A DNA stretch of 64,000 nt, from NCBI RefSeq assembly GCF_002073975.1, contig NZ_CP020384.1, positions 3,348,001 to 3,412,000 of the forward strand. The letters run 5' to 3'. The notes beneath the pieces were generated by a model. That model was not told the origin of the DNA. It ran no database searches and saw only the letters and a program-made list of their open reading frames with translations. The stretch comes from Rhodovulum sp. MB263. Its GTDB lineage: Bacteria > Pseudomonadota > Alphaproteobacteria > Rhodobacterales > Rhodobacteraceae. Each line of letters begins with the position of its first letter. Within the stretch, counting starts at the first letter, position 1. Positions 54,580-64,000 of this stretch are shown here, piece by piece. The position numbers were made by a program, and so were the translations under genes.

Positions 54580-55871
54580 CAGTCAGCGAAGGGGTCGGTG
54601 ACGAGGATGGTGTCGTCGCGCTCGGGCGAGGTCGACAGAAGCGCCACCGGACAGTCGATCAGCTCTTCGACCCGGCGCACATACTTGATGGCGTTGGCGG
54701 GCAGATCGGCCCAGCTGCGCGCGCCTTCGGTCGATTCCTGCCAGCCCGGCAGTTCCTCGTAGACCGGCGTGCAGCGTGCCTGCTGATCGGCGGCGGTGGG
54801 CAGATGGTCGAGCCGATCGCCGTCAAGCTCGTAGCCGACGCAGACCTTCAGGGTCTCGAACCCGTCCAGAACGTCAAGCTTCGTCAGCGCGATGCCGTTC
54901 ATGCCAGAGGTGGCGCAGGTCTGGCGCACCAGCACCGCGTCGAACCAGCCGCAGCGGCGCTTGCGCCCGGTGACGGTGCCGAATTCGCGGCCCCGGGTGC
55001 CCAGACGTTCGCCATCATCATCGTCCAGCTCGGTCGGGAACGGCCCCTCGCCCACACGGGTGGTATAGGCCTTGACGATGCCCAGCACGAAATCGATCGA
55101 TCCCGGGCCGATGCCGGTGCCGGTCGCGGCCTGACCGGCGATGGTGTTCGACGAGGTGACGAAGGGATAGGTGCCGAAATCGATGTCCAGAAGCGCACCC
55201 TGCGCCCCCTCGAACAGGATCCGGTTACCGGCCCGGCGCTTCTCGTTCAGCACCTTCCAGACCGGCGCCGCGTATTTCAGGATCTCGGGCGCGATCTCGC
55301 GCAGGCTCGCCAGCAGCGCGTCGCGGTCGATCTCGGGCAGGCCCAGCCCGCTGCGCAGCGCGTTGTGATGCACCAGCGCCCGGTCGACGCGAAGCTCGAG
55401 CGTCGCATCATCGGCCAGATCGGCGACCCGGATCACCCGGCGGCCGACCTTGTCCTCGTAGCAGGGGCCGATGCCGCGACCGGTGGTGCCGATCTTGGCC
55501 ATCGAGTTCTGGCCCTCGCGGGCCCGGTCGAGCTCGCCATGGAAGGGCAGGATCAGCGGCGTGTTCTCGGCGATCATCAGCGTCTCGGGCGTCACCTCGA
55601 CCCCCTGGCCGCGGATGGTCTCGATTTCCTTCACCAGATGCCACGGGTCGAGCACGACACCGTTGCCGATCACGCTGAGCTTGCCGCCCCGGACCACACC
55701 CGAAGGCAGCGCGTTCAGCTTGTAGATGGTGCCGTCAATGACCAGGGTATGGCCCGCATTGTGCCCGCCCTGGAAGCGCGCGACCACATCGGCACGCTCG
55801 GACAGCCAGTCCACGATCTTGCCTTTTCCCTCGTCGCCCCACTGGGCGCCAACGACAACGACATTGGCCAC
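54579..55871 (-). CDS. purA: Adenylosuccinate synthetase
   Basis: This 430-residue GTPase catalyses the first committed step from IMP to AMP, joining IMP and aspartate. Landmarks are [17 protein letters not shown] (catalytic Asp13), [10 protein letters not shown] (catalytic His), [33 protein letters not shown], and the C-terminal [13 protein letters not shown]. The GTG at 55871, seven bases after AAGGA, gives the family-standard start [10 protein letters not shown]; a TTG two codons upstream is too close to the ribosome site. It heads an operon with DUF2842 and is divergent from the DUF6524-like genes. Confidence 0.96.
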   Translation of the reverse strand: MANVVVVGAQWGDEGKGKIVDWLSERADVVARFQGGHNAGHTLVIDGTIYKLNALPSGVVRGGKLSVIGNGVVLDPWHLVKEIETIRGQGVEVTPETLMIAENTPLILPFHGELDRAREGQNSMAKIGTTGRGIGPCYEDKVGRRVIRVADLADDATLELRVDRALVHHNALRSGLGLPEIDRDALLASLREIAPEILKYAAPVWKVLNEKRRAGNRILFEGAQGALLDIDFGTYPFVTSSNTIAGQAATGTGIGPGSIDFVLGIVKAYTTRVGEGPFPTELDDDDGERLGTRGREFGTVTGRKRRCGWFDAVLVRQTCATSGMNGIALTKLDVLDGFETLKVCVGYELDGDRLDHLPTAADQQARCTPVYEELPGWQESTEGARSWADLPANAIKYVRRVEELIDCPVALLSTSPERDDTILVTDPFAD

Positions 55872-56032
55872 GGCCAATTCCTTTCAAGCTGCTGCAATGC
55901 AAACCCGCGCAGGTATAAACCCCTCAGACGACGAGGCAAGGCGAAATCTGGGCAAATTCCGGACGACAGCGCCGCGCAAGCCGCTAGACTCGGGCGAAGA
56001 CGCTTGAAAGATGACTGAACGGAGAGCCCGAA

Positions 56033-56431
56033 ATGGCCGCATTGTTTCTTCGCTGGCTGGTCGCCTTCCTGCTGCTGGCCCTGACCTATAACCCCACCTC
56101 CTGGAATTATGTCCGCTGGGCGATGGCGGGCTGGGACACGCAGACGCCGATGGTGTTGCTGGCGGGCCTGGTGCTGTTCACCGGCTACGTGATCTACCTG
56201 CGCGCCACGCTGCGCTCGATCGGGCCGTTCGGCATGGTCCTGGTGACGGCGCTGGTCGGGGCGCTGATCTGGGTGCTGGTCGACTGGAAGGTGCTCCGGC
56301 TCGACAATCCGGGTCTGAACACCTGGATCGCACTGCTGGCGCTGTCCTTCATCCTCGGGGTCGGACTGGCCTGGAGCATCCTGCGCCGGCGGCTGTCGGG
56401 GCAGGCCGATATCGACGATGTCGACGAATGA
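56033..56431 (+). CDS. DUF6524-like membrane protein, copy 1
   Basis: A 132-residue protein with four hydrophobic segments and the start LFLRWLVAFLLLALTYNPTS. The next gene encodes a clear paralogue with the same opening (LLRWLVAFLLLAATYNPTD) and the same spacing of helices (TLRSIGPFGMVLVTALVGAL against VRTLGLLGLFLLVVILGLLG). The family is small and of unknown function. It ends with a charged cytoplasmic tail (RRRLSGQADIDDVDE). It is probably an old tandem duplicate. Confidence 0.75.
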   Translation: MAALFLRWLVAFLLLALTYNPTSWNYVRWAMAGWDTQTPMVLLAGLVLFTGYVIYLRATLRSIGPFGMVLVTALVGALIWVLVDWKVLRLDNPGLNTWIALLALSFILGVGLAWSILRRRLSGQADIDDVDE

Positions 56432-56584
56432 CGCCGCTGCGCGACCCGGCGTCGCACTGGCTTGACGACCACCGGGACGCCCTAACCCTGCGACGATGAG
56501 GCCGCCCGAAAGTCGTCCCAACCACCGGTGGCCGCGTTACACTCCCGTCGAGTCGGCATATCAAATAATCACGGAGGAACATGA

Positions 56585-57004
56585 ATGTCCGGATTCCTGC
56601 TTCGCTGGCTGGTCGCCTTCCTGCTGCTCGCCGCCACCTACAATCCGACCGACTATAACTACATCGCCTGGGCCCAGGCCAATTTCGCCACCGGCAAGCC
56701 TCTGGTCATCGGTCTCGGCGTGATGCTGGCGCTGGCGCTGCTGGTCTATGTCGTCGCCGCGGTGCGCACCTTGGGCCTGCTCGGGCTCTTCCTTCTGGTC
56801 GTCATCCTGGGGCTGCTGGGCTACATCCTGGTCGGAAACGAAACACTGAAACCGGAGCTGAACAGCTTCAACATCTGGGGCGGCGCGATCCTGCTGTCGC
56901 TGATCCTCGGCGCGACCATGAGCTGGCGCTCGCCCAGCAAGATCAGGGCGCAGGCCAAGAAGGCGCAGAAGACCCGTTCGGCCGCCAAGCCCGCCAACGC
57001 CTGA
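56585..57004 (+). CDS. DUF6524-like membrane protein, copy 2
   Basis: A 139-residue paralogue of the preceding gene, with four hydrophobic segments and a basic tail (SKIRAQAKKAQKTRSAAKPA) where copy 1 has an acidic one. ATG 56585 follows GGAGGAA. It lies 153 bases after copy 1 and 63 bases before secG in the same orientation. The opposite charge of the tails is the clearest difference between the copies. Confidence 0.75.
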   Translation: MSGFLLRWLVAFLLLAATYNPTDYNYIAWAQANFATGKPLVIGLGVMLALALLVYVVAAVRTLGLLGLFLLVVILGLLGYILVGNETLKPELNSFNIWGGAILLSLILGATMSWRSPSKIRAQAKKAQKTRSAAKPANA

Positions 57005-57067
57005 GGGGTTGCGGGAGCGGCCCGTTCGGCATAGGTACGCGCCAAGTTCAAGCCGGGGCCGCTCCAT

Positions 57068-57442
57068 ATGGAAAACGTCATCCTCATCGTTCACCTGATC
57101 CTCGCCGTCTGCCTCATCGGGATTGTCCTGCTGCAGCGCAATGAAGGCGGCGGGCTCGGCATGGGTGGGGGCGGCACCATCACCGGACGCGCCCCGACCA
57201 CGCCGCTGGGCAAGCTGACCTGGTTTTTCGCGATCTGCTTCATCGGCAGTTCCATCGCGCTGACCATCATCGCCGCGGAGAATGCCGCCGGAACCTCGGT
57301 CATCGACCGGCTGGGAGGCACCACGCCCGCGGCCGGGCAGGAGGCCACCCCTGACGAGGCCCCCGCGGCCGAGCCGGACCTGCTGCCGCCCGCCCCGGTC
57401 GTTCCCGGCGACACGCCCGCCGCCCCGCCGCGCGCCGACTGA
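57068..57442 (+). CDS. secG: Protein-export membrane protein SecG
   Basis: A 124-residue protein with two membrane helices (NVILIVHLILAVCLIGIVLL and LTWFFAICFIGSSIALTIIA) joined by the SecG loop QRNEGGGLGMGGGGTITGRA. It is the small subunit of the SecYEG translocon in the inner membrane. The C-terminal 45 residues are Pro/Ala-rich, as often in alphaproteobacteria. It is followed by pyrG, which has its own promoter. Confidence 0.93.
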   Translation: MENVILIVHLILAVCLIGIVLLQRNEGGGLGMGGGGTITGRAPTTPLGKLTWFFAICFIGSSIALTIIAAENAAGTSVIDRLGGTTPAAGQEATPDEAPAAEPDLLPPAPVVPGDTPAAPPRAD

Positions 57443-57561
57443 TCCACTGCCCCGCCTAATCCGCCGCAGGGCCCGCCCGGTCGGGCTGCTGCGGCTTTTG
57501 ACAATACCACCACAACAAATTGATTCGGGTGCCAGACACCCCCCAGCATCTTGCGGTCCGG

Positions 57562-57590
57562 TTGCGGTTCCGTCGCGAATCCGCTATAGT
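57562..57590 (+). promoter_or_regulatory. Sigma-70 promoter of pyrG
   Basis: TTGCGG, 17 bases, TATAGT, 78 bases before the pyrG start codon. Confidence 0.65.
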
Positions 57591-57667
57591 CCAAGTCCCG
57601 TGATGCTGCGGACAAGCCGCACCGAATCCAGCAGGCATCGAGCACTAGTCACGGGAGACTCCAGCAC

Positions 57668-59311
<1,644 letters not shown>

Positions 59312-59336
59312 GGACCGCGCGCGGGACCGTCACGCC

Positions 59337-60128
59337 ATGCTCTCCTATCAGCACATTTACCATGCGGGAAATCTCGCCGACGTGCACAAGCATGCGCTGC
59401 TTTGCGCGATGCTCGACTACCTGACCCGCAAGGACAAGCCGCTGAGCTATATCGAGACCCATGCGGGCCGGGGCCTCTACGATCTGGCCGCGCCCGAGGC
59501 GGTCCGGACCGGCGAGGCGGCGGCGGGGATCGGGACGATGGAAGAGCGGCTGGCCGGGGATCATCCCTACCGGCGGCGGCTGGCCGAGGCGCGCGCCCGC
59601 TTCGGCGCCGGGGCCTATCCCGGCTCGCCACTGCTGGCGGCGCTGTCGCTCCGGCCCGGCGACGCGCTCCATCTGGCCGAGCTGCACCCGCAGGAGCGCG
59701 CCGCGCTGGAAACGGCGATGGCCCCCTTCGGCGCGCATGTGATGGCCGAGGACGGGTTTCAGGCAGCACAGGCCCTGACCCCGCCCATGCCCCGGCGCGG
59801 GCTGATGCTGATCGATCCGAGCTATGAGGTGAAGGCCGATTACGCCGCCATCCCCCGGCACATGGCTGCGCTGCACCGCAAATGGAATGTGGGCACGCTG
59901 GTTCTGTGGTATCCGCTTCTGCCCGCCGCCCCGCATCGGCCGATGCTCGCGGCGTTGCGCGCGGCCTTTCCCGGGGCGCTTTGCCACGAGGTCCGGTTCC
60001 CGCCCGCGCGCGAGGGTCACGGGCTGATCGGCTCGGGGCTTTTCATCGTCAACCCGCCCTGGGGGCTCGAGGCCGAAGCGGCCGCCCTCGGGCGGCTTTT
60101 CGGCACCGCCCCCGGTCGCGCCGGGTAA
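59337..60128 (+). CDS. rlmJ: 23S rRNA (adenine-2030-N6)-methyltransferase RlmJ
   Basis: This 263-residue protein has the RlmJ layout: MLSYQHIYHAGNLADVHKHA at the N-terminus, ETHAGRGLYDL as SAM-binding loop, and the catalytic IDPSYEVKADY (DPxY-type motif). It methylates A2030 of 23S rRNA. A stretch KWNVGTLVLWYPLLP and the ending GLFIVNPPWGLE are also family-like. The ATG at 59337 matches the family start. It follows pyrG closely. Confidence 0.92.
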   Translation: MLSYQHIYHAGNLADVHKHALLCAMLDYLTRKDKPLSYIETHAGRGLYDLAAPEAVRTGEAAAGIGTMEERLAGDHPYRRRLAEARARFGAGAYPGSPLLAALSLRPGDALHLAELHPQERAALETAMAPFGAHVMAEDGFQAAQALTPPMPRRGLMLIDPSYEVKADYAAIPRHMAALHRKWNVGTLVLWYPLLPAAPHRPMLAALRAAFPGALCHEVRFPPAREGHGLIGSGLFIVNPPWGLEAEAAALGRLFGTAPGRAG

Positions 60129-60183
60129 GGATGGCGCGCAAACGGGCTTTTCCGGCGCCCGGGGGCGGACTATATCAGCGCCC

Positions 60184-60630
60184 ATGTTCGCAGAGTTCCT
60201 CAATCGCCTGATCGGCCCCGACCCAGAACAGCTGGATAATCCCGATGCGCGGCTGGCGCTTGCGGCGCTGCTGGTCCGGGTCGCCCGGACCGATGGCGAT
60301 TATGCCAGCGAGGAAGCCCAGCGGATCTCGCGCATCCTCTCCGCCCGTTACGGCCTCAGCCCGGCACAGGCGCTCGAGCTGCGCGACCGGGCCGAGACGC
60401 TGGAGGCGCAGGCGCCCGATACCGTGCGCTTCACCCGCGCGATCAAGGATGCCGTGCCCTATGAGGATCGCGAGGGGGTGGTCGAGGCGTTGTGGGAGGT
60501 GGTGCTGGTCGACGGCATCCGCGACGAGGAAGAGGACGGGCTGCTTCGACTTGTCGCAAACCTGCTCGGCGTCAACGACCGCGACAGCGCGCTGGCCCGG
60601 CAGCGGGCAGAGGCACGGCTGGCCGGCTGA
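60184..60630 (+). CDS. TerB-like tellurite-resistance-type domain protein
   Basis: A 148-residue helical protein with LALAALLVRVARTDGDYASE and VVEALWEVVLVDGIRDEEED repeated metal-binding-like motifs typical of TerB/DjlA N-terminal domains. The acidic pairs near residues 38-43 and 113-120 are the usual sites. Function in cells is unknown for this single-domain type. It is 55 bases after rlmJ and may share its transcript. Confidence 0.82.
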   Translation: MFAEFLNRLIGPDPEQLDNPDARLALAALLVRVARTDGDYASEEAQRISRILSARYGLSPAQALELRDRAETLEAQAPDTVRFTRAIKDAVPYEDREGVVEALWEVVLVDGIRDEEEDGLLRLVANLLGVNDRDSALARQRAEARLAG

Positions 60631-60882
60631 GGCCGCCCCTTCCGGAAACCGCCCGGGAACCGGAACCTTCATAAGAACAGATCCCATTTCTCGCCGCATA
60701 GGCGGATCGGCGCCCCCGGGCTCTGCCCGCAGCGGATCGGGGGTGCCGCGCTCGGGGATGCGCGACCTCGGGCCACGCTCAAATCCTGGGCGTCCGCCTA
60801 TCAGGACACCGGTTCCCCGTTGCATTCAGGCGCGAATTGCGTCCTACTTCGGGCCCGAACAATAACTTGCCCCGGTTTTCGC

Positions 60883-61659
60883 GTGACAGACCCAACACCG
60901 CCCGTTCTCGACATTCGCAACCTGCACAAGAGCTATGGCGACCTTGAGGTGTTGAAGGGCGTCTCGATTTCTGCGCCGAAAGGCCATGTCGTGTCGCTGA
61001 TCGGCTCGTCCGGATCGGGCAAATCCACCCTGCTACGCTGTGCCAACCTGCTCGAGGACAGCCAGCAGGGCGAGATCCTGTTCGAGGGCGAACCGGTCAA
61101 ATGGCGCGGCCAGGGCCGCGGTCGCCATCCCTCCGACCGCCGTCAGGTGATCCGCATCCGCACCAACCTGTCGATGGTGTTCCAGCAGTTCAATCTCTGG
61201 GCCCATATGACGATCCTGCAAAACGTGATGGAGGCGCCCGTCACCGTGCTGGGCGAGGACCGGACCGTGGTCGAGGACCGCGCCCGGGCGCTGCTCGACA
61301 AGGTCGGCATCGGCGACAAATGCAGCGCCTATCCGGCCCAGCTTTCGGGCGGCCAGCAGCAGCGCGCCGCCATCGCCCGGGCGCTGGCGATGCAGCCGCG
61401 CGCGCTGCTGTTCGACGAGCCGACCTCGGCGCTCGATCCCGAATTGCAGCAGGAGGTGGTCAAGGTCATCAAGGTGCTGGCCGAGGAAGGCCGGACGATG
61501 ATGCTGGTGACCCATGACATGCGGCTGGCCGCCGATGTCTCGGACCATGTCGTGTTCCTGCATCAGGGGCTGATCGAAGAGCAGGGCCCGCCCGGGCAGG
61601 TCTTCGGCGCGCCCGCCTCCGAGCGCCTGCAACAGTTTCTCAGCGCAACGGCCGCGTAA
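60883..61659 (+). CDS. Polar amino-acid ABC transporter ATP-binding protein (HisP-like)
   Basis: This 258-residue ATPase has Walker [10 protein letters not shown], the Q-loop [14 protein letters not shown], the signature [16 protein letters not shown], Walker [14 protein letters not shown] and H-loop VTHDM. The [17 protein letters not shown] region and length are those of histidine/arginine/octopine importers. The start is probably GTG at 60883; no strong ribosome site is visible and an ATG at 60820 leads into non-family residues. It is the first of four genes of one importer. Confidence 0.87.
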   Translation: MTDPTPPVLDIRNLHKSYGDLEVLKGVSISAPKGHVVSLIGSSGSGKSTLLRCANLLEDSQQGEILFEGEPVKWRGQGRGRHPSDRRQVIRIRTNLSMVFQQFNLWAHMTILQNVMEAPVTVLGEDRTVVEDRARALLDKVGIGDKCSAYPAQLSGGQQQRAAIARALAMQPRALLFDEPTSALDPELQQEVVKVIKVLAEEGRTMMLVTHDMRLAADVSDHVVFLHQGLIEEQGPPGQVFGAPASERLQQFLSATAA

Positions 61660-61691
61660 ACGGCCATAAAAGACAACATGGGAGAATTCCG

Positions 61692-62411
61692 ATGAAAAAG
61701 CTGATCCTTGGCGCCGCCGCCCTCGCGCTTTCGGCCGGCATGGCGCTGGCGCAGGACGTGGTGCGTCTGGCCACCGAGGGCGCCTACCCGCCCTACAACT
61801 TCATCAATGACGCAGGCGAGGTCGACGGGTTCGAGCGCGAGCTTGGCGACGAGCTCTGCAAGCGCGCCGAGCTGAACTGCACCTGGGTCACCAATGACTG
61901 GGATTCGATCATCCCGAACCTCGTCTCGGGCAATTACGACGCCATCCTCGCCGCCATGAGCATCAGCCCCGAACGCCAGGAAGTCGTCGCCTTCACCCAG
62001 CCCTACACGCCCCCCTCGCTGTCCGCCTATGCCGCGCTGAGCGATGACGTCGACCTGGAAAACAGCGTGATCTCGGCCCAGACCGGCACGATCCAGGCCA
62101 ATCATGTGGTCGATACCGGTGCCACGCTGCTGGAATATCCGACCGCCGACGAATGCGTCGACGCCGTGCGCAATGGCGAGGCCGATGCGGTGCTGGCCGA
62201 CAAGGACGTCCTGGTGCCGATCGTGAATGAGGGCGAGCTGATGTTCGTTGGCAAGGACACCGCGCTGAGCAACGGCATCGGCATGGCCTTCCGCAAGTCC
62301 GATCCCGCGCTGAAGGACAAGTTCGACACCGCGGTCCAGTCGATGAAGGACGACGGCACCCTGAATGAGCTCATCATCAAATGGATGGGCGAAGATTCGC
62401 CCCGCTGGTAA
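61692..62411 (+). CDS. Polar amino-acid ABC transporter binding protein (family 3)
   Basis: This 239-residue periplasmic protein has a signal peptide (MKKLILGAAALALSAGMALA) and family 3 landmarks: VVRLATEGAYPPYNFINDAG, GFERELGDELCKRAELNCTW, NYDAILAAMSISPERQEVV, and IGMAFRKSDPALKDKFDTAV. Relatives bind lysine, arginine, ornithine, histidine or octopine. ATG 61692 lies behind GGAGAA, 32 bases after the ATPase gene. A hairpin after the stop may limit expression of the permeases downstream. Confidence 0.9.
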   Translation: MKKLILGAAALALSAGMALAQDVVRLATEGAYPPYNFINDAGEVDGFERELGDELCKRAELNCTWVTNDWDSIIPNLVSGNYDAILAAMSISPERQEVVAFTQPYTPPSLSAYAALSDDVDLENSVISAQTGTIQANHVVDTGATLLEYPTADECVDAVRNGEADAVLADKDVLVPIVNEGELMFVGKDTALSNGIGMAFRKSDPALKDKFDTAVQSMKDDGTLNELIIKWMGEDSPRW

Positions 62412-62422
62412 CAAGACAGGTG

Positions 62423-62457
62423 CGGGCGGGGCGACCGGTTCGCCCTGCCCGGTTTTT
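62423..62457 (+). terminator. Attenuating hairpin after the binding-protein gene
   Basis: CGGGCGGGGCGA pairs with TCGCCCTGCCCG (one mismatch) around CCGGT, followed by GTTTTTCCC. It lies between the binding-protein and permease genes and probably terminates part of the transcripts. Confidence 0.65.
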
Positions 62458-62462
62458 CCCCC

Positions 62463-63344
62463 ATGTTCGCATCCTGCGCCGATCCCTCCACCCTCGAAGG
62501 TCTGAACTGGCTTGCCTGCTACCTGACCAGCGGCAAGCACATGGCGTTCTACCAGTCCTTCCTGGTCGTGCTTGCCTTGCTGGCGGTGACCGCCCCGGCA
62601 GCGCTTCTGTTCGGCTTCGGCGGCGCCATGGCGGCGCGCTCGCGGATCTGGCCGCTGCGGATCCTGGGCCGCATCTATACGGCGATGGTCCGCGGCGTCC
62701 CCGATATCGTCTTCTTCCTGTTCGTGCCGGTCGCGATGGATCAGGGCTTCGAATGGCTCCGGCACAAGGTCAAGTGCCCCGACTGGACCGAGCCGGTCCG
62801 GCAGGGCAGCGATTTCGTGGTCTGCCCGGTGGCCAAGCTGCCGCTGTCGACCAGCCCGCAATGGGTACATGAAACCTACGGCTTCGCGCTGGCGGTGCTG
62901 GCCTTCGCCGTGGTCTTCGGCGCCTTCGCGGCCAATGTGCTTTACGGCGCGATGCGCGCGGTGCCGCGCGCCCAGATCGAGACCGCCGAGGCCTATGGCA
63001 TGACAAGCCGCCAGTCCTTCTGGCGGGTGCTGGTGCCGCAGATGTGGATCTATGCGCTGCCGGGCCTGTCGAACCTGTGGATGATCCTGATCAAGGCCAC
63101 GCCGCTTCTGTTCCTGCTGGGCGTGCAGGACATCGTCTACTGGGCGCGCGAGCTGGGCGGCACCAAGACCTCGATCTTCGCCTATCCGCATCCCGACTGG
63201 CGGCTCTACTACTTCCTCGGCCTGCTCATTTTCTATCTGTTGCTGACGCGGGTCTCCGAGGCGGTGCTGACCCGGCTGACGGCACGGCTTTCGCATGGCC
63301 AGGCGACGCTGGCGGGCGAAGCCCAGCGAAAGGCCGCGCAATGA
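62463..63344 (+). CDS. Polar amino-acid ABC transporter permease 1 (HisQ-like)
   Basis: This 293-residue permease has about five membrane helices and the ATPase-docking loop AEAYGMTSRQSFWRVLVPQM. The long hydrophilic stretch of about 45 residues (near 95-135) with several cysteines (for example VKCPDWTEP and FVVCPVAK) is longer than in HisQ. ATG 62463. Its stop overlaps the start of the second permease (ATGA, 63341-63344). The pair forms the membrane channel. Confidence 0.87.
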   Translation: MFASCADPSTLEGLNWLACYLTSGKHMAFYQSFLVVLALLAVTAPAALLFGFGGAMAARSRIWPLRILGRIYTAMVRGVPDIVFFLFVPVAMDQGFEWLRHKVKCPDWTEPVRQGSDFVVCPVAKLPLSTSPQWVHETYGFALAVLAFAVVFGAFAANVLYGAMRAVPRAQIETAEAYGMTSRQSFWRVLVPQMWIYALPGLSNLWMILIKATPLLFLLGVQDIVYWARELGGTKTSIFAYPHPDWRLYYFLGLLIFYLLLTRVSEAVLTRLTARLSHGQATLAGEAQRKAAQ

Positions 63345-64000
63345 GCTGCGTGCAGACATTCCATGATTACGCCTTCCGCTCGCTCGGCTATGGCGAGCGG
63401 CTGCTGCCGCGCTCGGATTTCACGCTGTGCGAGCAATTCACCCTGATCGGCTCGGGGCTGGTCTGGAACATCTATTTCGGGGCGCTCGCGCTGTTCTTCG
63501 GCTTCTTCCTCGCGACCGCGGTCGCGGTGGCGCGCGACAGTCGCTTTCTGGCCGTCCGCAAGCCTGCCGAATGGTTCATCTTCGTGTTTCGCGGCTCGCC
63601 GCTCTTCATCCAGTTCTTCCTCGCCTACCAGGCCTTCGTGCTGCTGCCCAGAAACGGGATCGAGCTGAACCTGATCTTCACCGAGATCACCGCCGAGACG
63701 GGCTGGCTGACACGGGCCTGGGCGGGGGCGCTGATCGTGCTGTTCCTGAACACCGCCGCCTATTCCGGCGAGATCTTCTACGGCGCGCTCCGCTCGGTGC
63801 CGAAGGGCGATCTCGAAGCCGCCGACGCCTATGGCATGGCGGGCTGGAAAAGATTCCGGCGGATCGTCTGGCCCACGATGTTGCGGCTGGCCTGGCCCGC
63901 CTATACCAACGAGGCGATCTTTCTCTTCCACGCCACGACGCTGGTTTACTTTTCCGGCTTTCCGGCCTGGCAGCAGAAGGGCGACGCGCTTTACTATGCC
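63341..64000 (+). CDS. Polar amino-acid ABC transporter permease 2 (HisM-like), partial
   Basis: About 220 residues are present before the window ends; the C-terminal helices lie outside. It has the permease helices (NIYFGALALFFGFFLATAVA, WAGALIVLFLNTAAYSGEIF) and the docking loop DLEAADAYGMAGWKRFRRIV. Its start overlaps the stop of the first permease. No break is seen in the visible part. Confidence 0.87.
   Translation, partial: MSCVQTFHDYAFRSLGYGERLLPRSDFTLCEQFTLIGSGLVWNIYFGALALFFGFFLATAVAVARDSRFLAVRKPAEWFIFVFRGSPLFIQFFLAYQAFVLLPRNGIELNLIFTEITAETGWLTRAWAGALIVLFLNTAAYSGEIFYGALRSVPKGDLEAADAYGMAGWKRFRRIVWPTMLRLAWPAYTNEAIFLFHATTLVYFSGFPAWQQKGDALYYA

Overview
The window is high-GC DNA with the gene content of an alphaproteobacterium of the order Rhodobacterales (Rhodobacteraceae; a Rhodobacter/Rhodovulum-like genome is plausible, but the genus cannot be fixed from the sequence). 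Supporting signs are the purA-DUF2842, DUF6524, secG, pyrG neighbourhood, the lon/tgt neighbourhood beside a tRNA-Val, the TIGR00645, DUF2125 and DUF2339 proteins, and EcfG-type (GGAAC-N17-CGTT) promoters in front of stress genes.

Positions 1-7795 are accessory DNA. They begin with an operon made of the end of a PLP-dependent decarboxylase, a PaaK-like AMP-forming ligase, four consecutive PixA/AidA-type inclusion-body paralogues and an isochorismatase-like hydrolase. Then comes a pile of broken genes: a truncated and frameshifted IS1182-type transposase, the tail of a GNAT acetyltransferase, a remnant resembling a restriction-enzyme C-terminal segment, a decayed IS5-type transposase, and an apparent excisionase-integrase fusion ending 38 nt from the 3' end of a tRNA-Val gene (7796-7870, minus). 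This looks like the end of an old integrative element that used the tRNA as its attachment site.

Positions 7796-28950 are mainly chromosomal core. They carry lon with a putative heat-shock promoter, tgt, a RimB-RimK fusion, a MotA/ExbB-like plus OmpA/MotB-like pair, a ChaC cyclotransferase, a DUF2125 protein, the hisC-tyrA-extensin operon, a TIGR00645 protein, rpsD with a strong promoter and a leader hairpin, a D-2-hydroxyacid dehydrogenase, a DNA repair pair (exonuclease plus ATP-dependent ligase), a PepF-type peptidase and two small proteins.

Positions 29000-37850 hold a spermidine/putrescine-type ABC transporter operon with a DUF1330 gene embedded in it, a BenE-type transporter divergent from an XRE-cupin regulator, a gene-free AT-rich stretch, and an FCD-type GntR regulator whose promoter carries two palindromes. 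Positions 38100-45400 hold a DUF2339 membrane protein, Tex, a proline-rich protein of unknown function and a receiver-like protein with Glu in place of the phospho-acceptor Asp.

Positions 45600-50400 look like a general stress cluster: csbD, an AI-2E family exporter, a split cardiolipin-synthase-like pair (PLDc_N plus PLD) and a PRC-barrel protein. Two of these transcription units have perfect EcfG promoter matches. Positions 51900-64000 return to core functions: thiamine pyrophosphokinase, purA, two tandem DUF6524-like membrane proteins, secG, pyrG, rlmJ, a TerB-like protein, and a polar amino-acid ABC transporter that runs off the end of the window.
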